A stretch of DNA of 35,128 bases from Acidimicrobiia bacterium (lineage in GTDB: Bacteria; Actinomycetota; Acidimicrobiia; IMCC26256; PALSA-555), in NCBI GenBank assembly GCA_035948415.1, contig DASZJD010000028.1:1-35128 (forward strand), given 5' to 3'. The notes under the pieces are model-generated. The model was given only the letters and a program-made list of their open reading frames with translations, was not told the origin of the DNA and did no database searches. Below, in pieces: positions 18,776 through 26,542 of the stretch. The first letter of the stretch is position 1; the number at the start of each line of letters is the position of its first letter. A program made the translations under genes and the position numbers.

Positions 18776-19711
18776 TCAGCCGCCGAGGTGCCGGCGGAGG
18801 AACGAGCCGAGTCGCGCCATGGCCGAGTCGGCCTCGGGCACCCACGCGTCCATCCCGAGGAAGCCGTGCAGCATCCCGTCGAAGCGGTGGAGCTCGACCG
18901 GGACGTCGGCGCCGTCCAGGCGGCGGGCGAGCTCCTCGCCTTCGTCGCGGAGGGGGTCGTACTCGGCGGTGATGACGATCGTCGGGGGCAGCCGGCCGAG
19001 GTCGGCGGCGCGGAGCGGCGACGCGTACGGGTCGTCGGGGTCGCCGCCGGGACCGAGGTAGCACTCCCAGAACCAGCGCATGTCGCGGGCGGTGAGCAGG
19101 AAGCCCTCGCCGTTCGTCTCGTAGGAGGCGGTGTCGCCCGCGGCGTCGCACGCCGGGTACACGAGCGCCTGGGCCGCCAGCGGCGGACCCTCGGTCCGGG
19201 CCCGCAGGGCCGCCGCCGCGCTCAGGTTGCCGCCGGCGCTGTCACCGGCGACGGCGAGGCGGGTCGGGTCGCCCCACAGCTCGGCACCGTGGTCGGCGAG
19301 CCATCGGATCGCGGCGGAGCAGTCGTCGAGCGGGGCGGGGAACCGGTGCTCGGGCGCGAGGCGGTACTCGACGCTGACGACGATGGCGCCGCTGGCGTTG
19401 GCGAGCCGGCGGCACACGCGGTCGTGGGTCTCGACGCCCATGAACACCCAGCCGCCGCCGTGGAAGTAGCAGACGATCGGCGCGGCGTCGCCGGCGGCCG
19501 CGGGCCAGTACACGCGCGCCGGCACCGGGCCACCGTCGGTGTCGAGGTGACGGTCCTTGACCGCGGCCACCGGCTGCGCGGGCTTGGCGCCGGCGTCGGC
19601 GAACGCCTGCGCGCTCAGGCGCAGGAGCTCGAGCGGCTGCTCGTCGAGCGGCGGGAGCTCCAGGCGGGCGGCTTCGTCGAGGAAGGCCTGCAGCGGCGCC
19701 GCGAGGGGCAT
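18776..19711 (-). CDS. Alpha/beta hydrolase esterase, hormone-sensitive-lipase family
   Basis: A 311-residue esterase/lipase of family IV. The oxyanion motif HGGGW starts at His84, the nucleophile Ser158 is in GDSAGG, and the acid and base are Asp252 (EYDPLRDEGEEL) and His282 (DGMLHGF). No signal peptide is seen, so it probably hydrolyses a cytoplasmic ester or lactone. The ATG at 19711 shares one base with the stop of the upstream hydrolase gene (TGATG). It is last in the minus-strand FadD19-type unit. Substrate unknown; it may remove an ester group from the imported compound or open a lactone formed during catabolism (inference). Confidence 0.9.
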   Translation of the reverse strand: MPLAAPLQAFLDEAARLELPPLDEQPLELLRLSAQAFADAGAKPAQPVAAVKDRHLDTDGGPVPARVYWPAAAGDAAPIVCYFHGGGWVFMGVETHDRVCRRLANASGAIVVSVEYRLAPEHRFPAPLDDCSAAIRWLADHGAELWGDPTRLAVAGDSAGGNLSAAAALRARTEGPPLAAQALVYPACDAAGDTASYETNGEGFLLTARDMRWFWECYLGPGGDPDDPYASPLRAADLGRLPPTIVITAEYDPLRDEGEELARRLDGADVPVELHRFDGMLHGFLGMDAWVPEADSAMARLGSFLRRHLGG

Positions 19712-20424
19712 CACGCACCGGCCCAGAGACGCTCGAGGGCGACCGCGGCCTCGTCGGGGCGTTCGACGATGCTCCAGTGACCGGCGTCGAGCTCGACGAA
19801 CTCGGCCCCGGCCAGCTCGGCGGCGGCCCGCCCGTACGAGGATGGCCCGTACGGGTCGCGCGCGCCCCACAGCACGAGCGCCGGGGGCCCGTCGACCGCT
19901 CGGTCGGGCGTCCACTCCGTCGCGATGTCGACCGCCGAGCGGTAGAGGGCGAGGATCGCCGCCTTCATCGTGTCGTCGGCGCGGGCGGCGGCGCCGCCCG
20001 CGTCCGGGTGCCCGGCCTCGCGCAGCGCCGCCTCGACGGCGTCGGGAGTCATGAGCGCCATGATCTGCTCGCCGACGCCGCTGGTCTGCCACTGGTGCGC
20101 GAGCTCGTGCCACCGGAACCGCGCGCTGACGGCGCCGTCGGCGAGGACGAACGTGCGGGCCAGCTCGGGTCGGGTGGTGGCGACGCGCTGGGCGAGCAGC
20201 GACCCCCAGTCGTGGCCCACGAGGTCGACCGGCTCCCCGATCGCGGCGAGCTCGCCCGCGAGCCACTCGGCGTACTCGTCCTTCGTGCAGCCGAAGCCGG
20301 CGGGGACCGGCGCGCCGAAGCCGGGGAGCCGCGGGCACACCAGGTCCTTCCGGCGGAGCGACGCCAGGAGCGGTGACCAGAGCTCGGCGGTGTCGGGGAC
20401 GCCGTGGACGAGGACGGCCGGCAC
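19711..20424 (-). CDS. Alpha/beta hydrolase with aspartate nucleophile (epoxide hydrolase/dehalogenase-like)
   Basis: A 237-residue alpha/beta hydrolase. It begins at the first core strand (VPAVLVHGVPDTAELW) with the nucleophile elbow GHDWGS, placing Asp72 as nucleophile, the acid Asp190 in WGARDPYG, and His216 in AGHWSIVERPDEA. An Asp nucleophile in GHDWG is typical of epoxide hydrolases and haloalkane dehalogenases, not esterases. The protein is short for those families because it lacks extra N-terminal residues, but all catalytic parts are present. The GTG at 20424 lies 3 bases after the TAG of the preceding gene. The job may be opening an epoxide or removing a halide from a pathway intermediate. 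Confidence 0.85.
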   Translation of the reverse strand: MPAVLVHGVPDTAELWSPLLASLRRKDLVCPRLPGFGAPVPAGFGCTKDEYAEWLAGELAAIGEPVDLVGHDWGSLLAQRVATTRPELARTFVLADGAVSARFRWHELAHQWQTSGVGEQIMALMTPDAVEAALREAGHPDAGGAAARADDTMKAAILALYRSAVDIATEWTPDRAVDGPPALVLWGARDPYGPSSYGRAAAELAGAEFVELDAGHWSIVERPDEAAVALERLWAGA

Positions 20425-20427
20425 CGG

Positions 20428-21546
20428 CTAGTCCTCGTCGCGAAGCGTGTCGAGCCGCTGCGTGGCGTCCACGAACTCCTCCATGAGGTCCAGGACGACG
20501 TCCCGGACCGGGCGCACCGACGTCATCCGGCCGACGATCTGGCCGACCGGCATCACGCGCAGCTCGTCGACGCCGTACTTGGCGACGCGTCGCTGCGCGT
20601 CGGCCGTGGCCATGTACTGGAGCGGCATGGGCAGGTAGCCGGGGGAGTCGGGCCGCTCCCAGGCGTCGGTCCAGGGCGTGCGCAGCTGGCGGGCCGGCTT
20701 GCCGGTCAGGACCCGCGAGCGCACCGTGTCCCGCGAGCCGGCGGCGATGAGCCGGTCCATCACCGGCGGGGCCGTGTCGCTCTCGGTCGTCGTGAGCCAG
20801 ATCGAGCCCGTCCACACCCCGTCGGCGCCCAGCGCCATCGCGGCCGCCATCTGTCGGCCCGAGCCGATGCCGCCGGCGGCGAGCACCGGCACCCGGTCGC
20901 CCACCGCGTCGACCACCTCGGGCACGAGCACCATCCCGGCGACGTCGCCGGTGTGGCCACCGGCCTCGTAGCCCTGGGCGACGATCACGTCGACGCCCTG
21001 GTTCACCTGCCGCTCGGCGTGGGCGAGGCTGCCGACGAGGGCGGCGACGCGCACGTCGTGGTCGTGCGCGAGGTCCACCACGTCCTTCGGCGGGGGGCCG
21101 AGCGCGTTGACGAGCAGGCGGGTCGGGTGGGCGAGCGCGATCTCCACCTGGGGCCGGGCCCCCTCGTGGGTCCAGCCGAGGAGGCCGCTGCGCTCCTCGT
21201 CGTCGCTGAGGGGCGGGACCTCGTACTCGCTGAGCACGCGCTCGATGAAGTCCGTGTGCTCCTTCGGGATCATCTCGGCGAGCTGCTGCTCCATGCGGTC
21301 GGGGTCGAGCTGGCCGCCCGAGCCGGCGTAGCTGGCCGGCATGACGACGTCGACGCCGTACGGGCGGCCGTCGACGTGCTCGTCGATCCAGTGGAGCTCG
21401 ACCTCGAGCTGCTCGGGCGTGAACGCGAGCGCGCCGAGCACTCCCATGCCGCCGGCCTTGCTAACCGCGGCGACGACGTCGCGGCAGTGGCTGAACGCGA
21501 AGAGCGGCAGGTCCAGGCCGAAGAGCTCGGTGACGCGGGTGCGCAT
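20428..21546 (-). CDS. NAD(P)H-dependent flavin oxidoreductase / nitronate monooxygenase family
   Basis: A 372-residue TIM-barrel FMN protein of the 2-nitropropane dioxygenase family. It shows AAVSKAGGMGVLGALAF near the N-terminus, QGYEAGGHTG with the conserved active-site His, and PVLAAGGIGSGRQMAAAMALGADGVWTGS for phosphate and FMN binding. Members include true nitronate monooxygenases and reductases such as IpdC of steroid degradation; this sequence does not obviously match IpdC, so the reaction is left open. The ATG at 21546 follows AAGGAGGT by 4 bases, a near-perfect ribosome binding site. It sits 11 bp after the FadD19-type ligase. Confidence 0.87.
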   Translation of the reverse strand: MRTRVTELFGLDLPLFAFSHCRDVVAAVSKAGGMGVLGALAFTPEQLEVELHWIDEHVDGRPYGVDVVMPASYAGSGGQLDPDRMEQQLAEMIPKEHTDFIERVLSEYEVPPLSDDEERSGLLGWTHEGARPQVEIALAHPTRLLVNALGPPPKDVVDLAHDHDVRVAALVGSLAHAERQVNQGVDVIVAQGYEAGGHTGDVAGMVLVPEVVDAVGDRVPVLAAGGIGSGRQMAAAMALGADGVWTGSIWLTTTESDTAPPVMDRLIAAGSRDTVRSRVLTGKPARQLRTPWTDAWERPDSPGYLPMPLQYMATADAQRRVAKYGVDELRVMPVGQIVGRMTSVRPVRDVVLDLMEEFVDATQRLDTLRDED

Positions 21547-21557
21547 CGGGACCTCCT

Positions 21558-23174
21558 TCAGACGGGGGAGACGGCGCCGGTGGCGACGTCCTTCGCCCAC
21601 CGGTAGTCGGGCTTCCCGGACGGCGACCGCACGATGCTCGCCACCACGTGCAGCTCCCGGGGGACCTTGTAGCCGGCCAGCTGCCGACGGCAGTGCTCCT
21701 GGATCGCCTCGAGGGTCGGCGCGCTGGCGTCGCGCGGCTGGATGACCGCGGCGACCCGCTGGCCCCACCGCTCGTCAGGCACGCCGACCACGGTGCAGTC
21801 GTACACCTCGGGGTGCGACTTGATCGCCGCTTCCACCTCCTCGGGGTAGATCTTCTCGCCCCCGGAGTTGATGGAGATCGAGCCCCGGCCGAGGAGCACG
21901 ATGCGGCCGTCGGCCTCGACGGTCGCGTAGTCGCCCGGGATCGAGTAGCGGGTGCCGTCGGGGCCGCGGACGAAGGTGTCCGCCGACTTCTCGGGGTCCT
22001 TGTAGTACTCGAGCGGGATGTTGCCGGTGCGGGCGAGCCGGCCGACGGCGCCGGACCCCGGCGCCACCGGCCGCAGGTCGTCGTCGACCACGACGGTGTC
22101 GAGGATGGCGGTGACGCGGGGCCCCCGGGCCTCGGCCTGCCCGGCCTGCACGAGCGTGTAGCCGTTCGAGCCCGTCTCGGAGGCGCCGATGGCCTCGCTC
22201 ACGACGACGCCGGGGAGGCGGGCGAGCAGCCGCTCCTTGACCGAGGGGGAGAAGACGGCGGCGGTGCTCGAGATGTTCACGAGCGACGACAGGTCGTAGT
22301 CGGCGCCGGGCTCGTCGAGGGCCTCGACGAGGGGACGGCCCATGGCGTCGCCCGTGATCATGATGCTGTTGACCCGCTCCTCGCCGACCAGCTGCCAGAC
22401 CCGGACCGGGTCGAACCGGGCGACGAGCACCACCTTGTTGCCCTGGAAGCCGCCCCCCATCACCGACCACTGCGTGGCGCCGTGCATGAGCGGGGCGATG
22501 GGCAGCATCGTCGCCGGCTCACGCTCCTCGGCCCGCTCGACGAGGGCCTCCGGACGGTCGACGCGGGTGTTCGTCGTGGGGTCGATGCCGCCGCCCAGCG
22601 CGAAGAACACGTCCTCGTGGCGCCATACGACGCCCTTCGGCATCCCGGTGGTGCCGCCCGTGTAGAGGATGTAGCGGTCGTCCGGGGAGCGAGGCCCGAA
22701 GTCCCGCTCCGGTGACCCGCTCGCCATCGCCGTCTCGTACTCGACCGAGGCCAGGCCGGCGAGGTCGGCGCCGCTGCCGTCGTCGACGACCACGGAGTGG
22801 GTCAGCATCGGGAGGTTGCCGAGGACGTTGCGGACCCGCGGCGCGAACTCCCGCTGGTAGACCAGCGCCCGTAGGTCGGCGTTCTCGAAGAGGTAGGCGA
22901 GCTCGCCCTCGACGTACCGGTAGTTGATGTTGACCCAGACCGCCCGCAGCTTGAACACGGCCCAGAGGGTCTCGACCCACTCCACGGAGTTCGAGGCGTA
23001 GATGCCGACGTGGTCCCCGGGTCCGATGCCCTGCGCCGCGAGGTGGTGGGCGAGGCGGTTCGCCCGCGCGTCCAGCTCGGCGTAGGTCCGGCGCTGGCCC
23101 TCGGCGACCACATACTCCCGAGGTCCGAAGTGGTCGGCGGCGTGCTCGAAGAGGTCGGCGAGGTTGAACTCCAT
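21558..23174 (-). CDS. FadD19-like acyl-CoA synthetase (paralogue 2)
   Basis: A 538-residue AMP-forming ligase of the FadD19 group: MEFNLADLFEHAADHFG, ILYTGGTTGMPKGVVWRHED, IGASETGSNG, LGRGSISINSGGEKIYPEEVE and SGKPDYRWAK. FadD19 activates the C24-branched or C26 carboxylate of sterol side chains. It is closely related to the ligase starting at 4580, so the window holds two such enzymes, perhaps for different chain lengths or branch types. The ATG at 23174 is preferred to the GTG at 23180 because a TAGAGT -10 element ends 8 nt before it, suggesting leaderless transcription. It heads a four-gene minus-strand operon with the flavin oxidoreductase and two hydrolases. Confidence 0.92.
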   Translation of the reverse strand: MEFNLADLFEHAADHFGPREYVVAEGQRRTYAELDARANRLAHHLAAQGIGPGDHVGIYASNSVEWVETLWAVFKLRAVWVNINYRYVEGELAYLFENADLRALVYQREFAPRVRNVLGNLPMLTHSVVVDDGSGADLAGLASVEYETAMASGSPERDFGPRSPDDRYILYTGGTTGMPKGVVWRHEDVFFALGGGIDPTTNTRVDRPEALVERAEEREPATMLPIAPLMHGATQWSVMGGGFQGNKVVLVARFDPVRVWQLVGEERVNSIMITGDAMGRPLVEALDEPGADYDLSSLVNISSTAAVFSPSVKERLLARLPGVVVSEAIGASETGSNGYTLVQAGQAEARGPRVTAILDTVVVDDDLRPVAPGSGAVGRLARTGNIPLEYYKDPEKSADTFVRGPDGTRYSIPGDYATVEADGRIVLLGRGSISINSGGEKIYPEEVEAAIKSHPEVYDCTVVGVPDERWGQRVAAVIQPRDASAPTLEAIQEHCRRQLAGYKVPRELHVVASIVRSPSGKPDYRWAKDVATGAVSPV

Positions 23175-23182
23175 CGCCACGC

Positions 23183-23211
23183 ACTCTACGGCCGACCTGA
23201 CGGTGGGTCAG
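23183..23211 (-). promoter_or_regulatory. Promoter with inverted repeat for the FadD19-type operon
   Basis: On the minus strand, CTGACC (-35 like, 23206-23211), a 17-base spacer, then TAGAGT (-10, 23183-23188) form a sigma-A-type promoter whose start should fall at the ATG at 23174. An inverted repeat CTGAC-N5-GTCAG at 23197-23211 covers the -35 and spacer and could be a repressor site. It is not a KstR-type box. Confidence 0.55.
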
Positions 23212-23464
23212 ATGCGCTGGGCGCGATCACCGGCCCGGTGGGGCGCGCCGCGCCCCCGTTCGCTCCGGCCACATGGCTCCGTCGACGTCAAGGAGTTCTT
23301 CATCACCGACGACCGCGGAGGCGAGGGCGGCTCGTCACCGACCCGCCCGACGTCGGAGCCTCAGGAATCTCTCCGAGCAACGCCAGTCATCAACTCCGGG
23401 GCCGGTCGCGACCTCAACCACAACGCCGGCGACTCGCTTCAGCGCGACATCCCGCGCCCAGCCG
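23212..23464. other. Gap without a supported gene
   Basis: About 250 bases between the FadD19-type promoter and the end of the hypothetical gene. Short frames exist on the plus strand, but their third positions are not G/C-biased like the real genes and no domain is recognisable. No repeat or RNA gene was seen. Confidence 0.4.
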
Positions 23465-23959
23465 TTACCGGTTTGAGGAGGGATGAGGCGGCAAACCGAG
23501 TATGGCGGCGGCGACCCGCGCCGCGGCCTCGCCGTCGACCTCCGGGAGCAGCCTGCGATAGGGGGCCCAACCCTCGAAGGGCTGAGGGTCGGCCCTTCGA
23601 CACGCCTTGATCAGGCGGATGGCCGTCGCCTCCCAGTTATCGACTGCACGCATGCGAGCACGGTTCCGGATGTCCTCCATCAAGCTTCCGTCGTCGCGGA
23701 GGAGGATGTCTCGCCCTGGGATTCGTTCGGCACCGTGCGCAAGAGCCATGAAGGTCCGCTCAGGACCGACGGCCACGAGAATGAGCTTGTCGAGGATCTC
23801 CTCGGAAGCCTCCGGCACCAACGAGGCATCGCGTCGCGTCACCTGCTTGGAGCGTTCGAGACCCTCGGACAGCGATCGAAGGAACAACGCCCGCCGTGCG
23901 TACCGGCGCCGCGACCATGCGGTCTGGCGACCGCAGCCACAGGGACAGGGCCTCGCCAC
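23465..23959 (-). CDS. Hypothetical protein with CPCGCGR motif (164 aa)
   Basis: A 164-residue protein that begins MARPCPCGCGRQTAWSRRR. The N-terminal CPCGCGR cluster is seen in actinobacterial proteins of unknown function and suggests a small metal-binding knuckle (Cys5, Cys7, Cys9). The rest is mainly charged and helical, with no membrane segment. The GTG at 23959 is chosen because TTGAGA/TATCGT promoter elements end 6 nt before it; a TTG at 23995 would lie at the -35. Codons are less G/C-biased at third positions than in the neighbours (for example ATA, TTG, CGT), which suggests recent acquisition. No role in the pathway is evident. Confidence 0.7.
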   Translation of the reverse strand: MARPCPCGCGRQTAWSRRRYARRALFLRSLSEGLERSKQVTRRDASLVPEASEEILDKLILVAVGPERTFMALAHGAERIPGRDILLRDDGSLMEDIRNRARMRAVDNWEATAIRLIKACRRADPQPFEGWAPYRRLLPEVDGEAAARVAAAILGLPPHPSSNR

Positions 23960-23965
23960 CGCGGC

Positions 23966-23995
23966 ACGATACTTTTTTGGGCCCCAAGTTCTCAA
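23966..23995 (-). promoter_or_regulatory. Sigma-A-type promoter for leaderless hypothetical gene
   Basis: Minus-strand TTGAGA (23990-23995), an 18-base spacer and TATCGT (23966-23971) lie 6 nt before the GTG at 23959. The spacer contains the near-palindrome TTGGGCCCCAA (plus strand). An AACCGGTT palindrome at 23994-24001 overlaps the -35 but lacks the outer bases of a KstR box. Confidence 0.5.
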
Positions 23996-24225
23996 CCGGT
24001 TCCGCCGAGCGGCGGAGCGCCGACGCCGGCGATCGTCACCCGCGGCGACGTCGAGACCTGGCCGAGGTCACGCACCACGGCGCCGCCGATCCGCCCGTCG
24101 GGGAGTCGCAGCTCGAAGGACGGCTCGACGCCCGCCGAGATCGCGATCCCGGGCCCGGCGGGCGCGGGCGCGCCGCCGTGGCACCCCGCGCGACCGGTGT
24201 GCTTCACTGACACGCCCGTCACCAT
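23992..24225 (-). CDS. Small hypothetical protein (77 aa), uncertain
   Basis: A 77-codon frame with almost all third positions G or C. It encodes a Gly/Ala/Pro-rich sequence with GVEPSFELRLPDGRIGGAVVRDLG in the middle. The strong codon bias suggests real or recently real coding sequence, unlike the flanking bases. There is no clear ribosome binding site before the ATG at 24225, and the end runs into the promoter of the next gene, so it may be the remnant of a longer gene cut off on its 3' side. No family was recognised. The gap to the divergent Ltp-type gene is 23 bp. Confidence 0.4.
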   Translation of the reverse strand: MVTGVSVKHTGRAGCHGGAPAPAGPGIAISAGVEPSFELRLPDGRIGGAVVRDLGQVSTSPRVTIAGVGAPPLGGTG

Positions 24226-24248
24226 CAGAGGCCGCGAGGGAGCAACCC

Positions 24249-25418
24249 GTGGACCGCACGCCCGTGATCGTCGGGACCGGCCTGTCCGACTACCCGAAGG
24301 CGCCGCACCTGGATGGGGTGCAGCACCACGTCCAGGCCATGCAGCGCGCGCTCGCGGACAGCGGCGTCGAGAAGGCCGACATCGACGGCTACGTGAGCGC
24401 AGGCGGCGGCGGCCTGATGATCGACGACGCCGTCACCATGGCCGAGTACCTGCGGATCGACCACCGCTACATCGACGGCACGATGACCGGCGGTTCGTCG
24501 TTCGAGTTCCACGTCCAGCACCTGGCCGCCGCCATCCGGGAGGGCCTCTGCGACGTGGCGCTGGTGACGTACGGCTCCGACCAGCTCAGCCGCATGGGCC
24601 GACGCCTCGGCACCGGCGGGTTCCAACGGCCCGGGGCCCGCGTCGGCGGGCCGATCCAGTACGAGGCGGCCTACGGGAACTCCCTCGTCGGCTCCTACGC
24701 CATGCACGCGGCCCGGCACATGCACGAGTTCGGGACCACACCGGAGCAGCTGGCGGAGATCGCCGTCGGCGTCCGCGAGTACGCGACGCTCAACCCGCAC
24801 GCGATCTACCGCGACCCCATCACCGTCGACGACGTGGTGAACAGCCGGGTGATCGCCGACCCGCTCCACAAGCTCGACTGCTGCGCGATCACCGACGGGG
24901 GTGGCGCGTTCATCATCACCACCGCCGACCGGGCCAAGGACCTGCGTCAGCCCCCGGTGTACGTGCTCGGTGCCGCCGGGGGTGAGACCCACTGGAACGT
25001 CAGCCAGCAGCCCGACTTCACGAGCTGCGCCGGCGCCACCGCCGGCCCGGCCGCGTTCGCCCGGGCTGGGATCGGCCCCGATGACGTCGACATGCTGATG
25101 TTCTACGACTCGTTCACGATCACCTGCCTGATCCTGCTCGAGAGCATCGGGTTCGTGCCGAAGGGCGAGGGCGGGCCGTTCGTCGCCGCCGGCAACCTCA
25201 AGCGAGGCGGCCGGTGGCCGCTCAACACCGACGGCGGTGGCCTGTCGTCCTGCCACCCCGGGATGCGCGGCATCTTCCTGATCATCGAGGCCGCCCGCCA
25301 GCTGCGCGGGCAGGCGGGGGAGGCCCAGGTCCCGGACTGCGAGGTGGCCCTCTGCGCCGGGTCGGGGGGCTGGCTCAGCTGCATCGGGGTCGCCATCCTC
25401 GGCGCCGAGCACCCGTGA
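24249..25418 (+). CDS. Ltp-type (SCP2-thiolase-like) protein, probable side-chain aldolase or thiolase
   Basis: A 389-residue non-canonical thiolase of the SCP-x/Ltp group. It resembles Ltp2 of cholesterol degradation, which cleaves a 17-hydroxy steroid side-chain CoA by retro-aldol reaction. Family phrases are PVIVGTGLSDYPK, NSRVIADPLHKLDCCAITDGGGAFIITT, MLMFYDSFTITCLILLESIGF and LNTDGGGLSSCHPGMRG. The position of the classical nucleophilic Cys reads GGSSFEFHVQH, with no Cys, as expected for a lyase rather than a true thiolase. The GTG at 24249 follows GAGGGAG by 6 bases. The DUF35 partner gene starts 10 bp downstream, the usual arrangement for the Ltp2/DUF35 complex. Confidence 0.87.
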   Translation: MDRTPVIVGTGLSDYPKAPHLDGVQHHVQAMQRALADSGVEKADIDGYVSAGGGGLMIDDAVTMAEYLRIDHRYIDGTMTGGSSFEFHVQHLAAAIREGLCDVALVTYGSDQLSRMGRRLGTGGFQRPGARVGGPIQYEAAYGNSLVGSYAMHAARHMHEFGTTPEQLAEIAVGVREYATLNPHAIYRDPITVDDVVNSRVIADPLHKLDCCAITDGGGAFIITTADRAKDLRQPPVYVLGAAGGETHWNVSQQPDFTSCAGATAGPAAFARAGIGPDDVDMLMFYDSFTITCLILLESIGFVPKGEGGPFVAAGNLKRGGRWPLNTDGGGLSSCHPGMRGIFLIIEAARQLRGQAGEAQVPDCEVALCAGSGGWLSCIGVAILGAEHP

Positions 25419-25428
25419 GAGGAGCGCG

Positions 25429-25854
25429 ATGGGTGAGGTCCTGACGCCGGAGGAGTGGCAGAAGCCGCTGCCGGTGATCGACGAGGTGAACGGCGCCTAC
25501 TGGGCCGCCGCGGCCGAGGGCCGGCTCCTGATCCAGGAGTGCCCGCAGTGCCACCACCGGCAGTTCTACCCCCGCGCCCTCTGCACCCGCTGCGGCGGCG
25601 AGCCGGACTGGCTCGAGTGCCGCGGGCGCGGGACGGTGCACACGTTCACGGTCGTGCGCCAGATGGGCATGCGGCCGTTCCGGGACGAGCTGCCGTACGT
25701 CGTGGCGATGGTCGAGCTCGAGGAGGGGCCCATGATGATGGGCAACGTGACCGGCTGCGACCCCGACGCGGTCCGGATCGGCCTCCCGGTCGAGGCCTAC
25801 TTCGTGCGCGCCGCCGAGGACGTCGGGGTCGTCATGTGGCGGCCGCCCGCTTGA
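25429..25854 (+). CDS. DUF35 OB-fold zinc-ribbon protein, partner of the Ltp-type enzyme
   Basis: A 141-residue protein with a rubredoxin-like zinc ribbon (Cys38, Cys41, Cys52, Cys55 in CPQC...CTRC) followed by an OB-fold of about 75 residues, the standard DUF35 layout. DUF35 proteins bind acyl-CoA and form stable complexes with thiolase-like enzymes, as ChsH2 does with Ltp2 in cholesterol side-chain cleavage. The ATG at 25429 has GAGGAG shortly upstream. It is convergent with the thioesterase gene; a weak TGACG...CGTCA hairpin spans 25852-25867. Confidence 0.9.
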   Translation: MGEVLTPEEWQKPLPVIDEVNGAYWAAAAEGRLLIQECPQCHHRQFYPRALCTRCGGEPDWLECRGRGTVHTFTVVRQMGMRPFRDELPYVVAMVELEEGPMMMGNVTGCDPDAVRIGLPVEAYFVRAAEDVGVVMWRPPA

Positions 25855-25869
25855 CGGCGCGTCGTCACG

Positions 25870-26526
25870 TCAGCGGGGCCGGCTCCCGTCCCGCGGCGCG
25901 ATGAACACGATCGACGCCTCGGCGAGGAGCTCGCCGCCGCACGACGAGGTGGCGCGCACCCAGATCTTGCGTCCCTCGACCCGGTCGACGTGGGCCTCGT
26001 AGTCGATCCGTCGCTGCAGCGGCGTCGGCCGGATCATCCGCACGGTGAGCGTCCCCGTGTAGCCGGCCTGTCCCGACGCCACCTGGGCCGCCCCCATGAG
26101 GTCGTCGAACGCCGCCGCCACGAAGCCGCCGTGCACGTGCCCGATCGGTCCCTCGTACGCGGGCGTGTAGACGGCGCCGCCGCGGGTGCCGTCGTCGGTC
26201 ACCGTCCACTGCACCGGCGGGGCCAGCGGGTTGCTCCGCCCGCTGATGCCGCTGCGCTCGAGGAGGGCGCCCTGCGCCCCGGGCTGGGCCCCGAGCCCGC
26301 CGGAGGCGTGGAGGCTCGGGAAGGCGGCCAGGGTGTCGGCGAGCGCGCGCACCTTCTCGGTGGCGGTGTCGACCGCGGTCGGGTCGGCCGCGGCGCTGTC
26401 GAGGTGCGCGACCAGCTCGATCACCCGCTTCACCTCGCGGACCAGCCGATGCTTGCCGGCCCGGCGGTCGGTCTCGGGGGGATCGAACGCGACGTAGGTG
26501 CTGCGGGCGTCGGGCGGCAGGGTCAC
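25870..26526 (-). CDS. Hotdog-fold thioesterase (PaaI-like)
   Basis: A 218-residue protein whose C-terminal ~110 residues form a PaaI-type hotdog domain: GPIGHVHGGFVAAAFDDLMG with the characteristic HGG, then LTVRMIRPTPLQRRIDYEAHVDRVEGRKIWV. The first ~100 residues are helical and charged without a recognised domain. Predicted to hydrolyse acyl-CoA thioesters, perhaps rescuing CoA from dead-end intermediates. The GTG at 26526 starts it, 16 bp after the SDR gene, making it the last of the long minus-strand operon. Confidence 0.85.
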   Translation of the reverse strand: MTLPPDARSTYVAFDPPETDRRAGKHRLVREVKRVIELVAHLDSAAADPTAVDTATEKVRALADTLAAFPSLHASGGLGAQPGAQGALLERSGISGRSNPLAPPVQWTVTDDGTRGGAVYTPAYEGPIGHVHGGFVAAAFDDLMGAAQVASGQAGYTGTLTVRMIRPTPLQRRIDYEAHVDRVEGRKIWVRATSSCGGELLAEASIVFIAPRDGSRPR

Positions 26527-26542
26527 CGGCGCAGACTATGGG

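Noticed and set aside
23991-24004. Third KstR-like box around AACCGGTT
   Set aside because: The inner AACnnGTT is present but the outer T and A are missing, and it overlaps the -35 of an apparently unrelated gene.
25852-25867. Terminator hairpin TGACG/CGTCA
   Set aside because: Only five pairs, no T-tract, and it includes the stop codon; too weak to list as a feature.
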